A stretch of DNA of 64,000 bases from Acidiferrobacteraceae bacterium (lineage in GTDB: Bacteria; Pseudomonadota; Gammaproteobacteria; Arenicellales; UBA868): contig PBOB01000061.1 of assembly GCA_002724185.1 (NCBI GenBank), positions 24,048-88,047 on the forward strand, read 5' to 3'. The position numbers and the translations under genes are program-made. Under the pieces are notes generated by a model that saw nothing but the letters and a program-made list of their open reading frames with translations, was not told where the DNA came from and searched no databases. This document shows positions 8,850 to 16,870 of the stretch, piece by piece. The first letter of the stretch is position 1. Every line of letters starts with the position of its first letter.

Positions 8850-9779
8850 ATGGAAAACAACGGACAAACATTGATCTGTGATACAGAAGTAACTAGCCGA
8901 CGATTTTGGCTTGGCAGCTTCGCTGCGTTGATGTCGGCTATTGCATTTTCATCAAATGTCGCGCTGTCAAAACTTGCTTATGATTTTGGCACAAACCTGC
9001 ATGCACTCAATTTAATTCGGGCTGCGTTTTTCTTAGGCTGTCTTCTGGTCGCGGTATGGCTTTCTAATACAATATTTTCTATAAAACGTAATGAACTGTA
9101 TCGCTGTTTACTTCTTGGAGTGTTGCTTTGTGCCGAGATGTATCTGTTATTGGCCTCGATTCTCTTCGTTCCCATCGCCCTAACAATACTAGTTTTCTAT
9201 ACTTATCCGATAATGATCGCAATTTGGATCTGGCGCACGAGGCGAAACCATTTCTCTTACATTGGTCTGGGTGCCATGGCGCTAGCCTTCATAGGCTTGA
9301 TCATTGTGTTGACCGGGTCAGATGCGTTATTGATCGGCTGGGATGGTAGAGTTGGCATTGCGCTTTCCGTTATTGCTGCGGCCTGTCTGGCAGCTATATT
9401 GCTGCTTAGCGAGCGAGTTTTGGCAAGGCAGGCAGCAACAGTTATGATGCTCTATATGTTGCTGAGCGCAACAGCAGTTGTAGGTTTTGTGTCCCTATTT
9501 ATTGCTGATTTAACATGGCCAGCAGCCTTGCCAGGGTGGTACGCTTTGTGTGGTAGCGCTATCTTGTACGTTGTAGCCACGATGTTGTTATTCAAGGCAG
9601 TTGAGCTCATTGGCTCTCTACAGACAGCTATTATTGATAACACCTCGCCTGTATGGGCAATGATTCTTGGGGCGGTCATATTGGGGCAGTGGCTCACCCT
9701 ACAACAGGTGGCGGGGGCAAGCGTTACGATTGGTGCCGTGATGTTTCTGCAGTGGATAGCACGGTCAAGAATCCGATAA
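8850..9779 (+). CDS. EamA-family drug/metabolite transporter
   Basis: A 309-residue inner-membrane protein with about ten hydrophobic helices in two repeated EamA halves. The first half starts near residue 17 (RFWLGSFAALMSAIAFSS); the second begins around residue 165. Members export metabolites such as amino acids. One of three EamA proteins in the first 32 kb of this window; the others are at 16871-17743 and 31143-32021. Confidence 0.85.
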   Translation: MENNGQTLICDTEVTSRRFWLGSFAALMSAIAFSSNVALSKLAYDFGTNLHALNLIRAAFFLGCLLVAVWLSNTIFSIKRNELYRCLLLGVLLCAEMYLLLASILFVPIALTILVFYTYPIMIAIWIWRTRRNHFSYIGLGAMALAFIGLIIVLTGSDALLIGWDGRVGIALSVIAAACLAAILLLSERVLARQAATVMMLYMLLSATAVVGFVSLFIADLTWPAALPGWYALCGSAILYVVATMLLFKAVELIGSLQTAIIDNTSPVWAMILGAVILGQWLTLQQVAGASVTIGAVMFLQWIARSRIR

Positions 9780-9952
9780 ATACTACACGACCGTTGCCAA
9801 GAGTCTTCCAAATAACCTGATTTTACTTCAGAATGGTCCTATAGGTGCCCCTGCAAGGCGATTGGCATATCAGGAAAATCGGATTTAGATAGCGATAGAT
9901 TTGGAACAAAATATGTTCTTAAAAATTATTTCATTTTAAGGAGGAGCCTCCT

Positions 9953-10270
9953 ATGTCTAGATATATAACTTTAGGAATCTATACTAATCAAGGTGCCGCA
10001 GGACTTGTTGATGGTGATTCTGACCGAAGGGCAGCAATGGAAGCTGCACATAGTAGTGTTGGAGCTAAATTGGTGGACTATTACATTACCCGTGGACAGT
10101 ATGACTTCTGTGTCATTGCTGATGCTGATTCGTTTGAGGTAATGGCAGCTATGCACCTAAAAGCCAAGGGAAGTGGTACCGTTGATAATTTAGTCACTCT
10201 AGAGTCCGTTGATATCGATGTAGTACGTAGTGTCGCAAAGAATGTTCAGTTTACACCGCCCACAGCGTAA
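9953..10270 (+). CDS. GYD-domain protein
   Basis: A 105-residue dimeric alpha/beta-barrel protein of the GYD family. It starts with SRYITLGIYTNQG and contains the QYDFCVIADADSFE segment corresponding to the family's GxYD motif. An AAGGAGG ribosome-binding site sits just before the ATG. Followed by a terminator-like hairpin, so it is a single-gene unit. GYD proteins have no established activity. Confidence 0.8.
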   Translation: MSRYITLGIYTNQGAAGLVDGDSDRRAAMEAAHSSVGAKLVDYYITRGQYDFCVIADADSFEVMAAMHLKAKGSGTVDNLVTLESVDIDVVRSVAKNVQFTPPTA

Positions 10271-10308
10271 TCACGATAAGCGCCCTATATCGTAGGGCAC
10301 TTTGTGAT
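10270..10308 (+). terminator. terminator-like hairpin after the GYD gene
   Basis: Nested inverted repeat: outer ATCAC/GTGAT (10270-10274 and 10304-10308) and inner GCCCTA/TAGGGC (10282-10287 and 10293-10298) with loop TATCG. A T-rich stretch follows only after about 8 bases (TATATTTTTC), so termination may be imperfect. Confidence 0.45.
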
Positions 10309-10391
10309 CACAGTATATTTTTCAAAGAATCTAAAAAAGATGCCGATAATATTGTTTAGTTTTAGATTTTTCATAGAGACAGGATTTTTTT

Positions 10392-11009
10392 ATGACATAT
10401 AGGCTAAGTGCTATGCAGCGACAGCGCTTTCTAGATGAATGCGTAGTTGAATTTTCGAGAGGTGTGAGTGTTGCAGCGCAGCGAACTGCACGGCTTCTCG
10501 ACACTATCGATTTACCGGCTATAAACAATGTGCCGGGATCTACTTTAACGGGCCAGAAGTTGTGGGATTACGAAACGGCTATTTCGCCTCCTGAGTGCAT
10601 CGCACAAATGACGGCTGGCCAGCCTCATTCTCCGTGCTTGACCATAGTTCAGGGTATTTACCGTGAATTAGACTGGTACCAGTCAGCAAAATCTAACTCA
10701 CCATATTCTCAGATTGTGGGGCCCCTATGTCCTATTGCCTCCGAAGATTTGCGTCTTGGGTTATTTCTACTGCCAGAAAATACTATCTATCCCAACCACC
10801 AGCATTCTCCAGATGAGGTCTATATTGTACTTGCCGGTAGCGGCGACTGGTCGCTAAATCAGGGTATCTTTGATAATAAAATTGCTGGAAACATAATTGA
10901 TATACCGACGATGACGATACATGCTATGCGCACTTCGGCGGTTCCGGCGCTAATGTTGTGGTCATGGACTGGAGATGATCTTTCTCCCGACAGTTATCGA
11001 TTTTGCTGA
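10392..11009 (+). CDS. cupin-type DMSP lyase candidate (DddQ/DddL-like)
   Basis: A 205-residue protein with a helical N-terminal half and a C-terminal cupin. The cupin has YPNHQH followed by DEVYIVLAGSG (His136, His138, Glu142, Tyr144) and IHAMRT (His177), then an LWSWTGDD strand. This combination (HxHxxxE-x-Y plus HAMRT) is characteristic of the DMSP lyase cupins DddQ, DddL and DddW, which cleave dimethylsulfoniopropionate to DMS and acrylate in the cytoplasm with a bound transition metal. The assignment rests on motif recognition from memory. A close non-DMSP cupin is the alternative. No regulator or transporter is adjacent. Confidence 0.65.
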   Translation: MTYRLSAMQRQRFLDECVVEFSRGVSVAAQRTARLLDTIDLPAINNVPGSTLTGQKLWDYETAISPPECIAQMTAGQPHSPCLTIVQGIYRELDWYQSAKSNSPYSQIVGPLCPIASEDLRLGLFLLPENTIYPNHQHSPDEVYIVLAGSGDWSLNQGIFDNKIAGNIIDIPTMTIHAMRTSAVPALMLWSWTGDDLSPDSYRFC

Positions 11010-11050
11010 CAGGAGAGGTAGAGATAGGCATTCGGAAGGGGTAAATTAGC

Positions 11051-11545
11051 ATGTCGAATTTAGAAAGAAAGTCAGTAATAAAAGTCTCTGCTATATTGGA
11101 TCGAATCAACCATCCGGAAAAAGTAATTGAACTTACTAAAACAGCAAGATCAGCACTCGATGCTGCGCATGCACTCAAGGTGCCTGTCGGTGCAATAGTT
11201 AAGACATTAGTTTTTATTATTAATAGTAAAACTAAAGAAGTTCCGGTTGTGACCTTAGTTGCAGGTGACAAGAAATGTAACACAGAGATGTTGCCTAATA
11301 TTTTAGATATTGAGGGAATTGTGGTAAGGCCTGATGCAAGGAGGGTCAAAGAGATCACTGGATATTCGATTGGAGGTGTTTCTCCACTAGGATTGCCCAA
11401 AGAATTAGATTTGATAATTGATACCTCTTTAAAGAGATTCCAAAAGCTATGGTCAGCAGCTGGTCATCCACATTGTGTGTTTGCTGCGACATTTGCACAG
11501 CTGAGTCAAATTACAGGAGCCATAGAGTCTGACGATGTTATCTAA
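11051..11545 (+). CDS. YbaK/EbsC-type aminoacyl-tRNA deacylase domain protein
   Basis: A 164-residue YbaK/prolyl-tRNA-editing fold protein. It shows VPVGAIVKTLVF with the conserved Lys, VVTLVAGDKK, and the YSIGGVSPLG signature near residue 105. Relatives hydrolyse mischarged tRNAs such as Cys-tRNAPro. Stand-alone proteins of this length are common in proteobacteria. It lies 41 bp after the cupin gene and could be co-transcribed. Confidence 0.8.
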   Translation: MSNLERKSVIKVSAILDRINHPEKVIELTKTARSALDAAHALKVPVGAIVKTLVFIINSKTKEVPVVTLVAGDKKCNTEMLPNILDIEGIVVRPDARRVKEITGYSIGGVSPLGLPKELDLIIDTSLKRFQKLWSAAGHPHCVFAATFAQLSQITGAIESDDVI

Positions 11546-11611
11546 AACAACTAAATCGCTCTAGAATATTTTCTAGCCTGTTGACGAACTTGCCACGCTT
11601 TTGCTGCGCAC

Positions 11612-11914
11612 GTGGCAATAGCTATCTTGGAGAAAGCTCCAGATCGAGTTGAGAGTCTAGTTGTTGTTGCTACTGCCACTGATCCTGAAGTAATTGATGG
11701 TCGAATGGATGCAATGCTGCATCGACTTGACACCGAGGGCTACCAGGCAGTGGTCGATAGTTATTATGAAAACTATATTGACGCGAGGCAGGAATTATCG
11801 CTGGCACGAGACTCTGACTACAAAGAAATACCCTCCTGTAGCCATGCGATTCCCACTGAAAAACCTGCTGAACTGGTTGCGCAAATTACTGCATGGTGGA
11901 CGCTCACTCCCTAA
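11612..11914 (+). pseudogene. remnant of an alpha/beta hydrolase
   Basis: The readable frame begins in the middle of an alpha/beta-hydrolase domain (AIAILEKAPDRVESLVVVAT, normally just after the nucleophile elbow) and ends with the family's C-terminal segment (HAIPTEKPAELVAQITAWW). Missing are the N-terminal ~100 residues, the Ser elbow, and about 70 residues containing the catalytic Asp, which should lie between ARDSDYKEIP and CSHAIP. An in-frame TGA stands at 11582-11584. The catalytic His segment survives. This is best read as a gene decayed by a 5' deletion and an internal deletion. Confidence 0.6.
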
Positions 11915-11961
11915 CAAACAGAATAGCCTATGAGCCTCTTAAATAAGTTAAATGCCTAAAT

Positions 11962-12246
11962 TTAGGCAGGCATATAGTGCTCACCTATCGGCGAGATGAC
12001 TGTAGTGCTTGCAACGTCTACACCTGCTTCGGCACGTATTTTAGCAATATCTTCTCTTTCGCCAAACGTTTTCATCTGTTCAGGGTCTTGCATTTCTATC
12101 AGCGCAAACACTTTACTCTCATCAGGGTTGGTGCCTGCCCATATTAGTTTTATACCTACTTTTTCCATTTCCAATGCAATGCTATCTTGCATTTTTACCC
12201 ACGCTGCAAACCCTTTTGAAATGTTGCCGGTAACTAATATTTTCAT
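11962..12246 (-). CDS. small dimeric alpha/beta-barrel protein
   Basis: A 94-residue protein with alternating strands and helices: MKILVTGNISKGFAAW, then GIKLIWAGTNPDESKVFALIEM and a C-terminal AGVDVASTTVI strand. The pattern matches ferredoxin-like barrel proteins of the DUF3764/YCII-like type. GAGAGAG lies before the ATG. No enzymatic residue can be assigned. Confidence 0.6.
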   Translation of the reverse strand: MKILVTGNISKGFAAWVKMQDSIALEMEKVGIKLIWAGTNPDESKVFALIEMQDPEQMKTFGEREDIAKIRAEAGVDVASTTVISPIGEHYMPA

Positions 12247-12323
12247 CGTTGCTCTCTCTGTCGGTTGGTTGTTTCAGCCGAATAGTAGTAAACCAGCCAT
12301 ATGGAGCCATGTAAAGACCAATT

Positions 12324-12392
12324 TCTACCCACCAAATACTCTGCTCTTAACTGGATGTAGCGTATCAGCATCGATAGGCATAAGATAGTGAT
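12324..12392 (+). repeat. intergenic repeat, copy 1
   Basis: Matches copy 2 (12804-12872) at 54 of 69 positions without gaps by my count. The shared core contains TCTTAA-TGG-TGTAGCG and GGCATAAGATAG. Lies upstream of the ABM gene at 12463. Confidence 0.7.
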
Positions 12393-12462
12393 CTAAGCTT
12401 CTATTTATGCTGATTAGAGAGTATTTGTAGAGTTCCACTAATAGAGGGCAGGGGGCTAACTA

Positions 12463-12768
12463 ATGGTGATTGTAATTTTCGAGTTCGAGATGGATTGTGT
12501 TGGACAGGACCGGTACTTCGAACTTGCTACAGCGCTTCGCGACGAGGTTGAGAAAATCGAAGGCTTCATATCAGTCGAGCGTTTTGAAAACATTCGCAAG
12601 CCAGGTTTGTTTGTCTCGATCTCGACCTGGGAGAATATGGAAGCGGTCAGCGTGTGGAAAGAGCATGTTGAGCATTTTTCAACCCAGCAAGAGGCCAAGG
12701 CTACGGGTATTTTCAAGCATTATAGGATTCGTGTCGCTGAAGTCATCCGCGACTACGGCTCAGACTGA
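12463..12768 (+). CDS. antibiotic biosynthesis monooxygenase (ABM) domain protein
   Basis: A 101-residue ABM-fold protein: MVIVIFEFEM strand, the EVEKIEGFISVERFENI segment with the family's G-F/x-E pattern, SISTWENMEAVSVWKEH and a final HYRIRVAEVI strand. Members act as small cofactor-independent oxygenases, haem-degrading enzymes or proteins with unknown activity. It stands alone between copies 1 and 2 of the intergenic repeat. Confidence 0.8.
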   Translation: MVIVIFEFEMDCVGQDRYFELATALRDEVEKIEGFISVERFENIRKPGLFVSISTWENMEAVSVWKEHVEHFSTQQEAKATGIFKHYRIRVAEVIRDYGSD

Positions 12769-12803
12769 GCTAGCCAGATAGCTGTTGGTAGTAGGCACCG
12801 TAG

Positions 12804-12872
12804 TCTCTCCAACAAATCCTCTATTCTTAAATGGTTGTAGCGCATTAGCTTGGACAGGCATAAGATAGCGGT
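12804..12872 (+). repeat. intergenic repeat, copy 2
   Basis: Second copy, ungapped relative to copy 1 at an offset of exactly 480 bp. It ends 25 bp before the esterase ATG. It carries a possible promoter: TTGTAG (12834-12839), an 18-base spacer and CATAAG. Confidence 0.7.
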
Positions 12873-12897
12873 ATGAAACTTCTCATTCAAAAAGATC

Positions 12898-13536
12898 ATG
12901 ACAGTAGGAAAATTTGAAGCTGTATATCAAGAATCATTTAGAGGTGAATACAATGTGTTCCTGCCCGATGGGTATGGAATCCACAAGCAACTCTACCCAT
13001 TGTTGGTTTACTTACATGGTTATTATGGAGAATACATCCCTCCAGATATCATGGAAGAAAATATTCCCTACGGCCTGAAAGAGAATTCGAATAAGTTTCA
13101 GTTTGTTCTAGCGTGCCCTTTATGCCCTTTTGAATTCTATTGGCGCACGACTTACGTTATGTCATTTATCCGTTATTTGATTGAGACGCATCATGTGGAT
13201 GAGCGAAAGACGTTTCTCACCGGGACCAGTATGGGAGGGTTTGGCGCTTGGGCGACCGCGCATGAATTCCCAGATGCGTTTGCCGGTATTGCACCTGTCT
13301 CCGGGGGGATTTCCGAGATTAACCAATACCAAGCCCATCGTTTTAAAGATCTGCCGGTCCGCGCCTTCCACAATAGGGGTGACGACATCGTTCGGTACGA
13401 TGACTCCGAACGAATGATTACATCTATCAATAATCACGGAGGCGATCCGAAGCTAACTATCTATGAGGCAGACAGTCACGATGCCGATGTAACTTATCAG
13501 GCTATCCAGCTATATGAGTGGTTCTCAGGCTTGTGA
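12898..13536 (+). CDS. alpha/beta-hydrolase esterase (PHB-depolymerase/CE1-like)
   Basis: A 212-residue single-domain serine hydrolase. The triad is complete: nucleophile in GTSMGG (about residue 107), acid in NRGDDIVRY (about residue 160), His in DSHDADVTY (about residue 195). The oxyanion region is LLVYLHGYYGE. It resembles compact LpqC/feruloyl-esterase-like members used to cleave ester bonds. No signal peptide, so cytoplasmic. Substrate unknown. Confidence 0.75.
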   Translation: MTVGKFEAVYQESFRGEYNVFLPDGYGIHKQLYPLLVYLHGYYGEYIPPDIMEENIPYGLKENSNKFQFVLACPLCPFEFYWRTTYVMSFIRYLIETHHVDERKTFLTGTSMGGFGAWATAHEFPDAFAGIAPVSGGISEINQYQAHRFKDLPVRAFHNRGDDIVRYDDSERMITSINNHGGDPKLTIYEADSHDADVTYQAIQLYEWFSGL

Positions 13537-13565
13537 GACATCTCTAGATATTGATTTACGCCAAC

Positions 13566-13654
13566 TTCCTCACCAGATTCTTTGTTCTTAAGTAGGTATA
13601 GCAGATCAGTATCACCTCCCTGGTCACCTCTTTGCATGAGGTATAAGATATACG
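13566..13654 (+). repeat. intergenic repeat, copy 3 (with insertion)
   Basis: Contains the first half of the repeat (TTCTTAAGTAGGTATAGC-GATCAGTAT) and the last part (GAGGTATAAGATA-ACGCG), separated by about 20 extra bases. Located upstream of the 96-residue barrel protein gene. Confidence 0.55.
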
Positions 13655-13682
13655 CGTTCTTAAGCTATCAAAGGAAGAAATA

Positions 13683-13973
13683 ATGAAAAAGCTATCCATC
13701 ATTCGCTTCAAGCCAAAGCCTGAGTGCTTCGACGAGTTTCTTGGAAATCTTCAAGCATATTCACACGAGGCCGCTACAGCTAACCCACCAACTCATTTCT
13801 TAATGATCCACGGTGAAGAAATTTATACAATCGTTATTCGCGACGCTAACGTGCTTCAAGAGTCAGCATCAGAGGGTGTGGAATGGCTTGATGCTCAGCG
13901 TCATCTATTACAGGAGTACAATGAAGTGGATCGGCATACAATTCCTATGTCAGGCGACCTCGTGGAGTACTGA
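13683..13973 (+). CDS. small dimeric alpha/beta-barrel protein
   Basis: A 96-residue protein: KKLSIIRFKPKPE strand, helix (CFDEFLGNLQAYS), HFLMIHGEEIYTIVIRD strands and a C-terminal helix. This is the ABM-like ferredoxin fold. AAGGAAG sits just before the ATG. No family name is certain and the function is unknown. Confidence 0.6.
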   Translation: MKKLSIIRFKPKPECFDEFLGNLQAYSHEAATANPPTHFLMIHGEEIYTIVIRDANVLQESASEGVEWLDAQRHLLQEYNEVDRHTIPMSGDLVEY

Positions 13974-14040
13974 TTGGCGTCGCCATTAAGAATATTTATA
14001 GTGGTTTTGCTATGATCGTTCTTTTAATTGCCTCATGTAG

Positions 14041-14098
14041 CATTAATGTGCCTAATAGGCATAAGTGAAAGTGATCCGGAATAAGATTGCGGCATGAA
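14041..14098 (+). repeat. intergenic repeat, copy 4 (partial)
   Basis: Only the downstream half is recognisable: CATTAATG...AGGCATAAG, then AATAAGATTGCGGCATGAAAA, which matches the end of copy 2 (CATAAGATAGCGGTATGAAA). It lies within the gap 13974-14241, which otherwise holds only a 33-codon frame (14094-14195) without a ribosome-binding site. Confidence 0.45.
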
Positions 14099-14241
14099 AA
14101 GACTAAAACTAATATTGGTAGTGATTATTCCCAATATCGTATCGACATTCGCAAGCGTATATCGCCGTCTAGTGATCGATCCTAATTTGCGATGATCTGG
14201 ATAAGACATTAAGACAGAAAATAGATGACAACAACTAACCC

Positions 14242-14919
14242 ATGCATCACCATCTAATCAATTATTGTAAGACGGAATGGACTGCATTCTTGAGTCATGA
14301 TTTTGTCTGTCGGGTGGCCGACGGCAGTTTGGCTGAAGTCAGTTTTCATCATTACCTACAACAAGATTTCCTGTTCCTTAAACACTACGCTCGTGCCTTC
14401 GCATTGACTATATACAAAAGTCAATCTCTGGTGGATATACGCTCAACATTAACGATCTTAGCTAACGTTATCGAGAATGAAATTGCTTCGCATGTTGCGT
14501 ATTGTAAAAGTTGGGGATTGTCAGAGCATATCCTGGAAAACACGCCGGAGGATGTGGCTACTGTAGCTTATACCAGGTATGTGCTTGACCGCGGCATTAG
14601 TGGCGATCTGGCTGACCTCCATGCAGCACTGGCTCCATGCGCATTAGGATATGCAGAAATTGGTCGACGACTGATCAATGATCCGATAACTAAGCTAGAA
14701 GGGAATCCATATCGATCGTGGATCGAGCTGTATGCCAGTGAAAACTCTCAACATTTTGCAAGAACACAAGGTCTATTACTGGACCGTTTAGTTATGGATA
14801 TAAAACCTGATTCAGCGCGTTGGGTGCACATCTGCGAAACGTTTAAAACTGCAACACGTATGGAAATTGCTTTCTGGCAACAAGCACTTGATATCGAATA
14901 TAGTGAAGCTACGCAATGA
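14242..14919 (+). CDS. TenA/thiaminase II-family protein
   Basis: A 225-residue all-helical protein of the TenA family, which hydrolyses aminopyrimidines in thiamin salvage. Recognisable are the N-terminal FVCRVADGSL and FHHYLQQDFLFL segments, the active-site Cys in LAPCALGY (about residue 133), and the C-terminal TRMEIAFWQQA with the conserved Glu. TenA with intact Cys and Glu supports pyrimidine salvage, though no other thi gene is nearby. It overlaps the next gene by 4 bp (ATGA). Confidence 0.85.
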   Translation: MHHHLINYCKTEWTAFLSHDFVCRVADGSLAEVSFHHYLQQDFLFLKHYARAFALTIYKSQSLVDIRSTLTILANVIENEIASHVAYCKSWGLSEHILENTPEDVATVAYTRYVLDRGISGDLADLHAALAPCALGYAEIGRRLINDPITKLEGNPYRSWIELYASENSQHFARTQGLLLDRLVMDIKPDSARWVHICETFKTATRMEIAFWQQALDIEYSEATQ

Positions 14920-15959
14920 GACGCTATGATGTTGACTGGTTGCGTACTTTTGCATTGGGCCTGCTGATTCTCTACCACGTGGTCGTGGGGTTTCAGCCCT
15001 GGGCCAAGGACATTCTCTTTATACAAAATGATCAGACCCTCGAGAGTTTGTGGCCTCTCATGGGTATGCTCAACGTGTGGCGTATCCCCATTCTTTTTGT
15101 GGTGTCCGGTATGTGTGTTGGCTTTGCCTTGGAACGCCGGACTTGGAAATTGTTTCTAAAAGATCGAACATTACGGATTTTCGTTCCGTTTGTTTTTGGC
15201 CTCTTTTTCATTTGCCCGATTAGCCTTTATATCGCCATGATGCATTATGGGATGGAGGCCGTATACTGGCCCAATCCGGGGCATCTATGGTTCCTTGTCA
15301 ACATTTATCTATATGTTTTACTGCTCCTGCCACTACTGTTCTATCTTAGAAACCGACCCCAGCACGTAATTTTTAGATTTCTCTTAAGAGCTTTTCGACA
15401 TCCCGTGGGTCTGTATGTTCTGACCTTGCCCCTGATAGCGGAAGCAGTGTTGTTGCAGCCAGAATATTTTTCACTTTACGTTGGGACACTCCATGGCTTT
15501 TTGTTAGGTCTGATATGTTTTCTAGTCGGATTTCTTTTTGTTTCTCTGAAGCAAGTGTTTTGGCGTGCTGCAGAGGAAATTCGGCATGTTGCGTTAGTGC
15601 TGGCTTTTGTTCTCTATCTGGTTCGACTTCTAGTGTTTGAGTTGGAGGGCCCCAGCGGTCTCATCGCTTTCGAATCCATGAATTGGATGTTCGCCATTTT
15701 GGGGTACGGATCGGTCTATCTCAACAAACCATCGCAAATGCTGACGTATTTAAGTAAAGCGGTATACCCAATATACATTGTTCACATGCCTGTGCAATTC
15801 TTCTTCTCGTATTACCTGCTGCCCCTGTCCTTGCCTGCATCCGTAAAACTGGTAATGCTATTGATAGCTACCTTTTGCTTGAGCCTGCTTCTTTATGAAT
15901 TGCTAATAAAGCGTATGAGATGGATTCGACCTTTGTTTGGTATGAAGCTGCCGGCGTAA
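14916..15959 (+). CDS. acyltransferase-3 family membrane protein
   Basis: A 347-residue inner-membrane protein with about ten hydrophobic helices and the family's N-terminal signature: RRYDVDWLRTFA followed by LLILYHVV, with the catalytic-type His. Similar proteins O-acylate glucans or other exported glycans (OpgC, OafA). Starts inside the tenA stop codon, indicating translational coupling, although a functional link to thiamin salvage is not obvious. Confidence 0.8.
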   Translation: MRRYDVDWLRTFALGLLILYHVVVGFQPWAKDILFIQNDQTLESLWPLMGMLNVWRIPILFVVSGMCVGFALERRTWKLFLKDRTLRIFVPFVFGLFFICPISLYIAMMHYGMEAVYWPNPGHLWFLVNIYLYVLLLLPLLFYLRNRPQHVIFRFLLRAFRHPVGLYVLTLPLIAEAVLLQPEYFSLYVGTLHGFLLGLICFLVGFLFVSLKQVFWRAAEEIRHVALVLAFVLYLVRLLVFELEGPSGLIAFESMNWMFAILGYGSVYLNKPSQMLTYLSKAVYPIYIVHMPVQFFFSYYLLPLSLPASVKLVMLLIATFCLSLLLYELLIKRMRWIRPLFGMKLPA

Positions 15960-15990
15960 TTCTTATTGATCTTGGGGTAACTACCTCAAC

Positions 15991-16060
15991 TTCTCCACCC
16001 AATCTTCTACTCTTAAATGGGTGTAGCGTATTCGTATTTTTAGGCCCAAATAAGCACCGA
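15991..16060 (+). repeat. intergenic repeat, copy 5
   Basis: TTCTCCACCCAATCTTCTACTCTTAAATGG-GTGTAGCGTATT matches copies 1-3 over about 45 bases; the downstream half is diverged (TAGGCCCAAATAAG). Lies between the acyltransferase gene and the tRNA-Ser promoter. Confidence 0.6.
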
Positions 16061-16103
16061 GAAGCAGGGCACTTTTCCTGAATTTGCTACGCCCACCCTT
16101 TTT

Positions 16104-16132
16104 TTGAAAAGCGAAAACTCGTAAACTATTGA
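16104..16132 (+). promoter_or_regulatory. putative sigma-70 promoter of tRNA-Ser
   Basis: TTGAAA at 16104-16109, a 17-base spacer and TATTGA at 16127-16132, placed 11 bases before the first base of the tRNA. The position fits a tRNA promoter; the -10 box is not perfect. Confidence 0.4.
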
Positions 16133-16143
16133 TATGTATAGAT

Positions 16144-16233
16144 GGAGAGGTGGCCGAGCGGCTGAAGGCGGGCCCCTGCTAAGGGTCTAAAGGTTAACCC
16201 CTTTCGAGGGTTCGAATCCCTCCCTCTCCGCCA
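16144..16233 (+). tRNA. tRNA-Ser(GCT)
   Basis: 90-nt class II tRNA including an encoded CCA end. Acceptor GGAGAGG pairs with CCTCTCC. The anticodon loop CTGCTAA (16176-16182) gives anticodon GCT at 16178-16180, on a five-pair stem. A long variable arm follows, then the T arm with GGTTCGAATCC. Confidence 0.96.
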
Positions 16234-16308
16234 TATCAGCCTTTCAGTCAAATTGCGGCCTTCTTTAATTTGCTCCACTACTAGCTTTCAGTTTTTTACA
16301 TCAAGCGC

Positions 16309-16644
16309 TTATGCGCGGCTGTCATAGACAAGATCCGGCAGCGGTGGTGGCGCCGGACCCTTCATGTCGAAACCATGTACGTCCAGCACGAATTCAGCAA
16401 ATCCGTCTGGCATGGCCGCCACCATTTTCCCAAAGCCCTCAGCAGGGTTTTCGCCTTCTAAAGTTATGATGACCAAGTCACCATTAGGCGTTTTCTGCAA
16501 AAAGGTACGCTCGTGTATGCCGGCTCCCTCACGGATCTTATCCGTTTCGGCTTTATTTGAGGGGTCAGCCCAACTGTCAATCATCTCTTGCCACTTGTCT
16601 AATTTCCCCGGTAGGATTGGGAAACACATAGAAAGTAAAGCCAT
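16309..16644 (-). CDS. small dimeric alpha/beta-barrel protein
   Basis: A 111-residue protein: MALLSMCFPILPGK strand, helix with WQEMIDSW, HERTFLQKTPNGDLVIITLEGENP, then a helix and a C-terminal strand, ending in a proline-rich tail (APPPLPD). Similar to DUF6176-like barrel proteins. GGAGAG precedes the ATG. Function unknown. Confidence 0.6.
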   Translation of the reverse strand: MALLSMCFPILPGKLDKWQEMIDSWADPSNKAETDKIREGAGIHERTFLQKTPNGDLVIITLEGENPAEGFGKMVAAMPDGFAEFVLDVHGFDMKGPAPPPLPDLVYDSRA

Positions 16645-16870
16645 GTTCTTTCTCTCCTGTAACCCGTGATAAAGATTTGTACTTCTTGCTCAGTCAATGA
16701 TTGTACTATAACAATCGTAATTCTATAGTGAGATAGAATCGCGAGCCGTTCAGGACATAGAGCCCTTGCTTCGTTCTACCTAATAAGATGTAGCAAGCAT
16801 ACAAGGTGGATCCTAACAGCTAGAATATTATGAGCGTTAGGATGAAATGTATGTGTCGTATTATTACAAG

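Noticed and set aside
14094..14195. 33-codon hydrophobic frame after repeat copy 4
   Set aside because: No ribosome-binding site and its ATG is part of the repeat sequence, so it is probably chance.
12324..16060. The repeats as integron attC sites with gene cassettes
   Set aside because: The genes are small, same-strand and repeat-separated from 12.4 to 16 kb, but the copies lack the inverted core pair (RYYYAAC/GTTRRRY) and no integrase is present; they look like promoter-type repeats instead.
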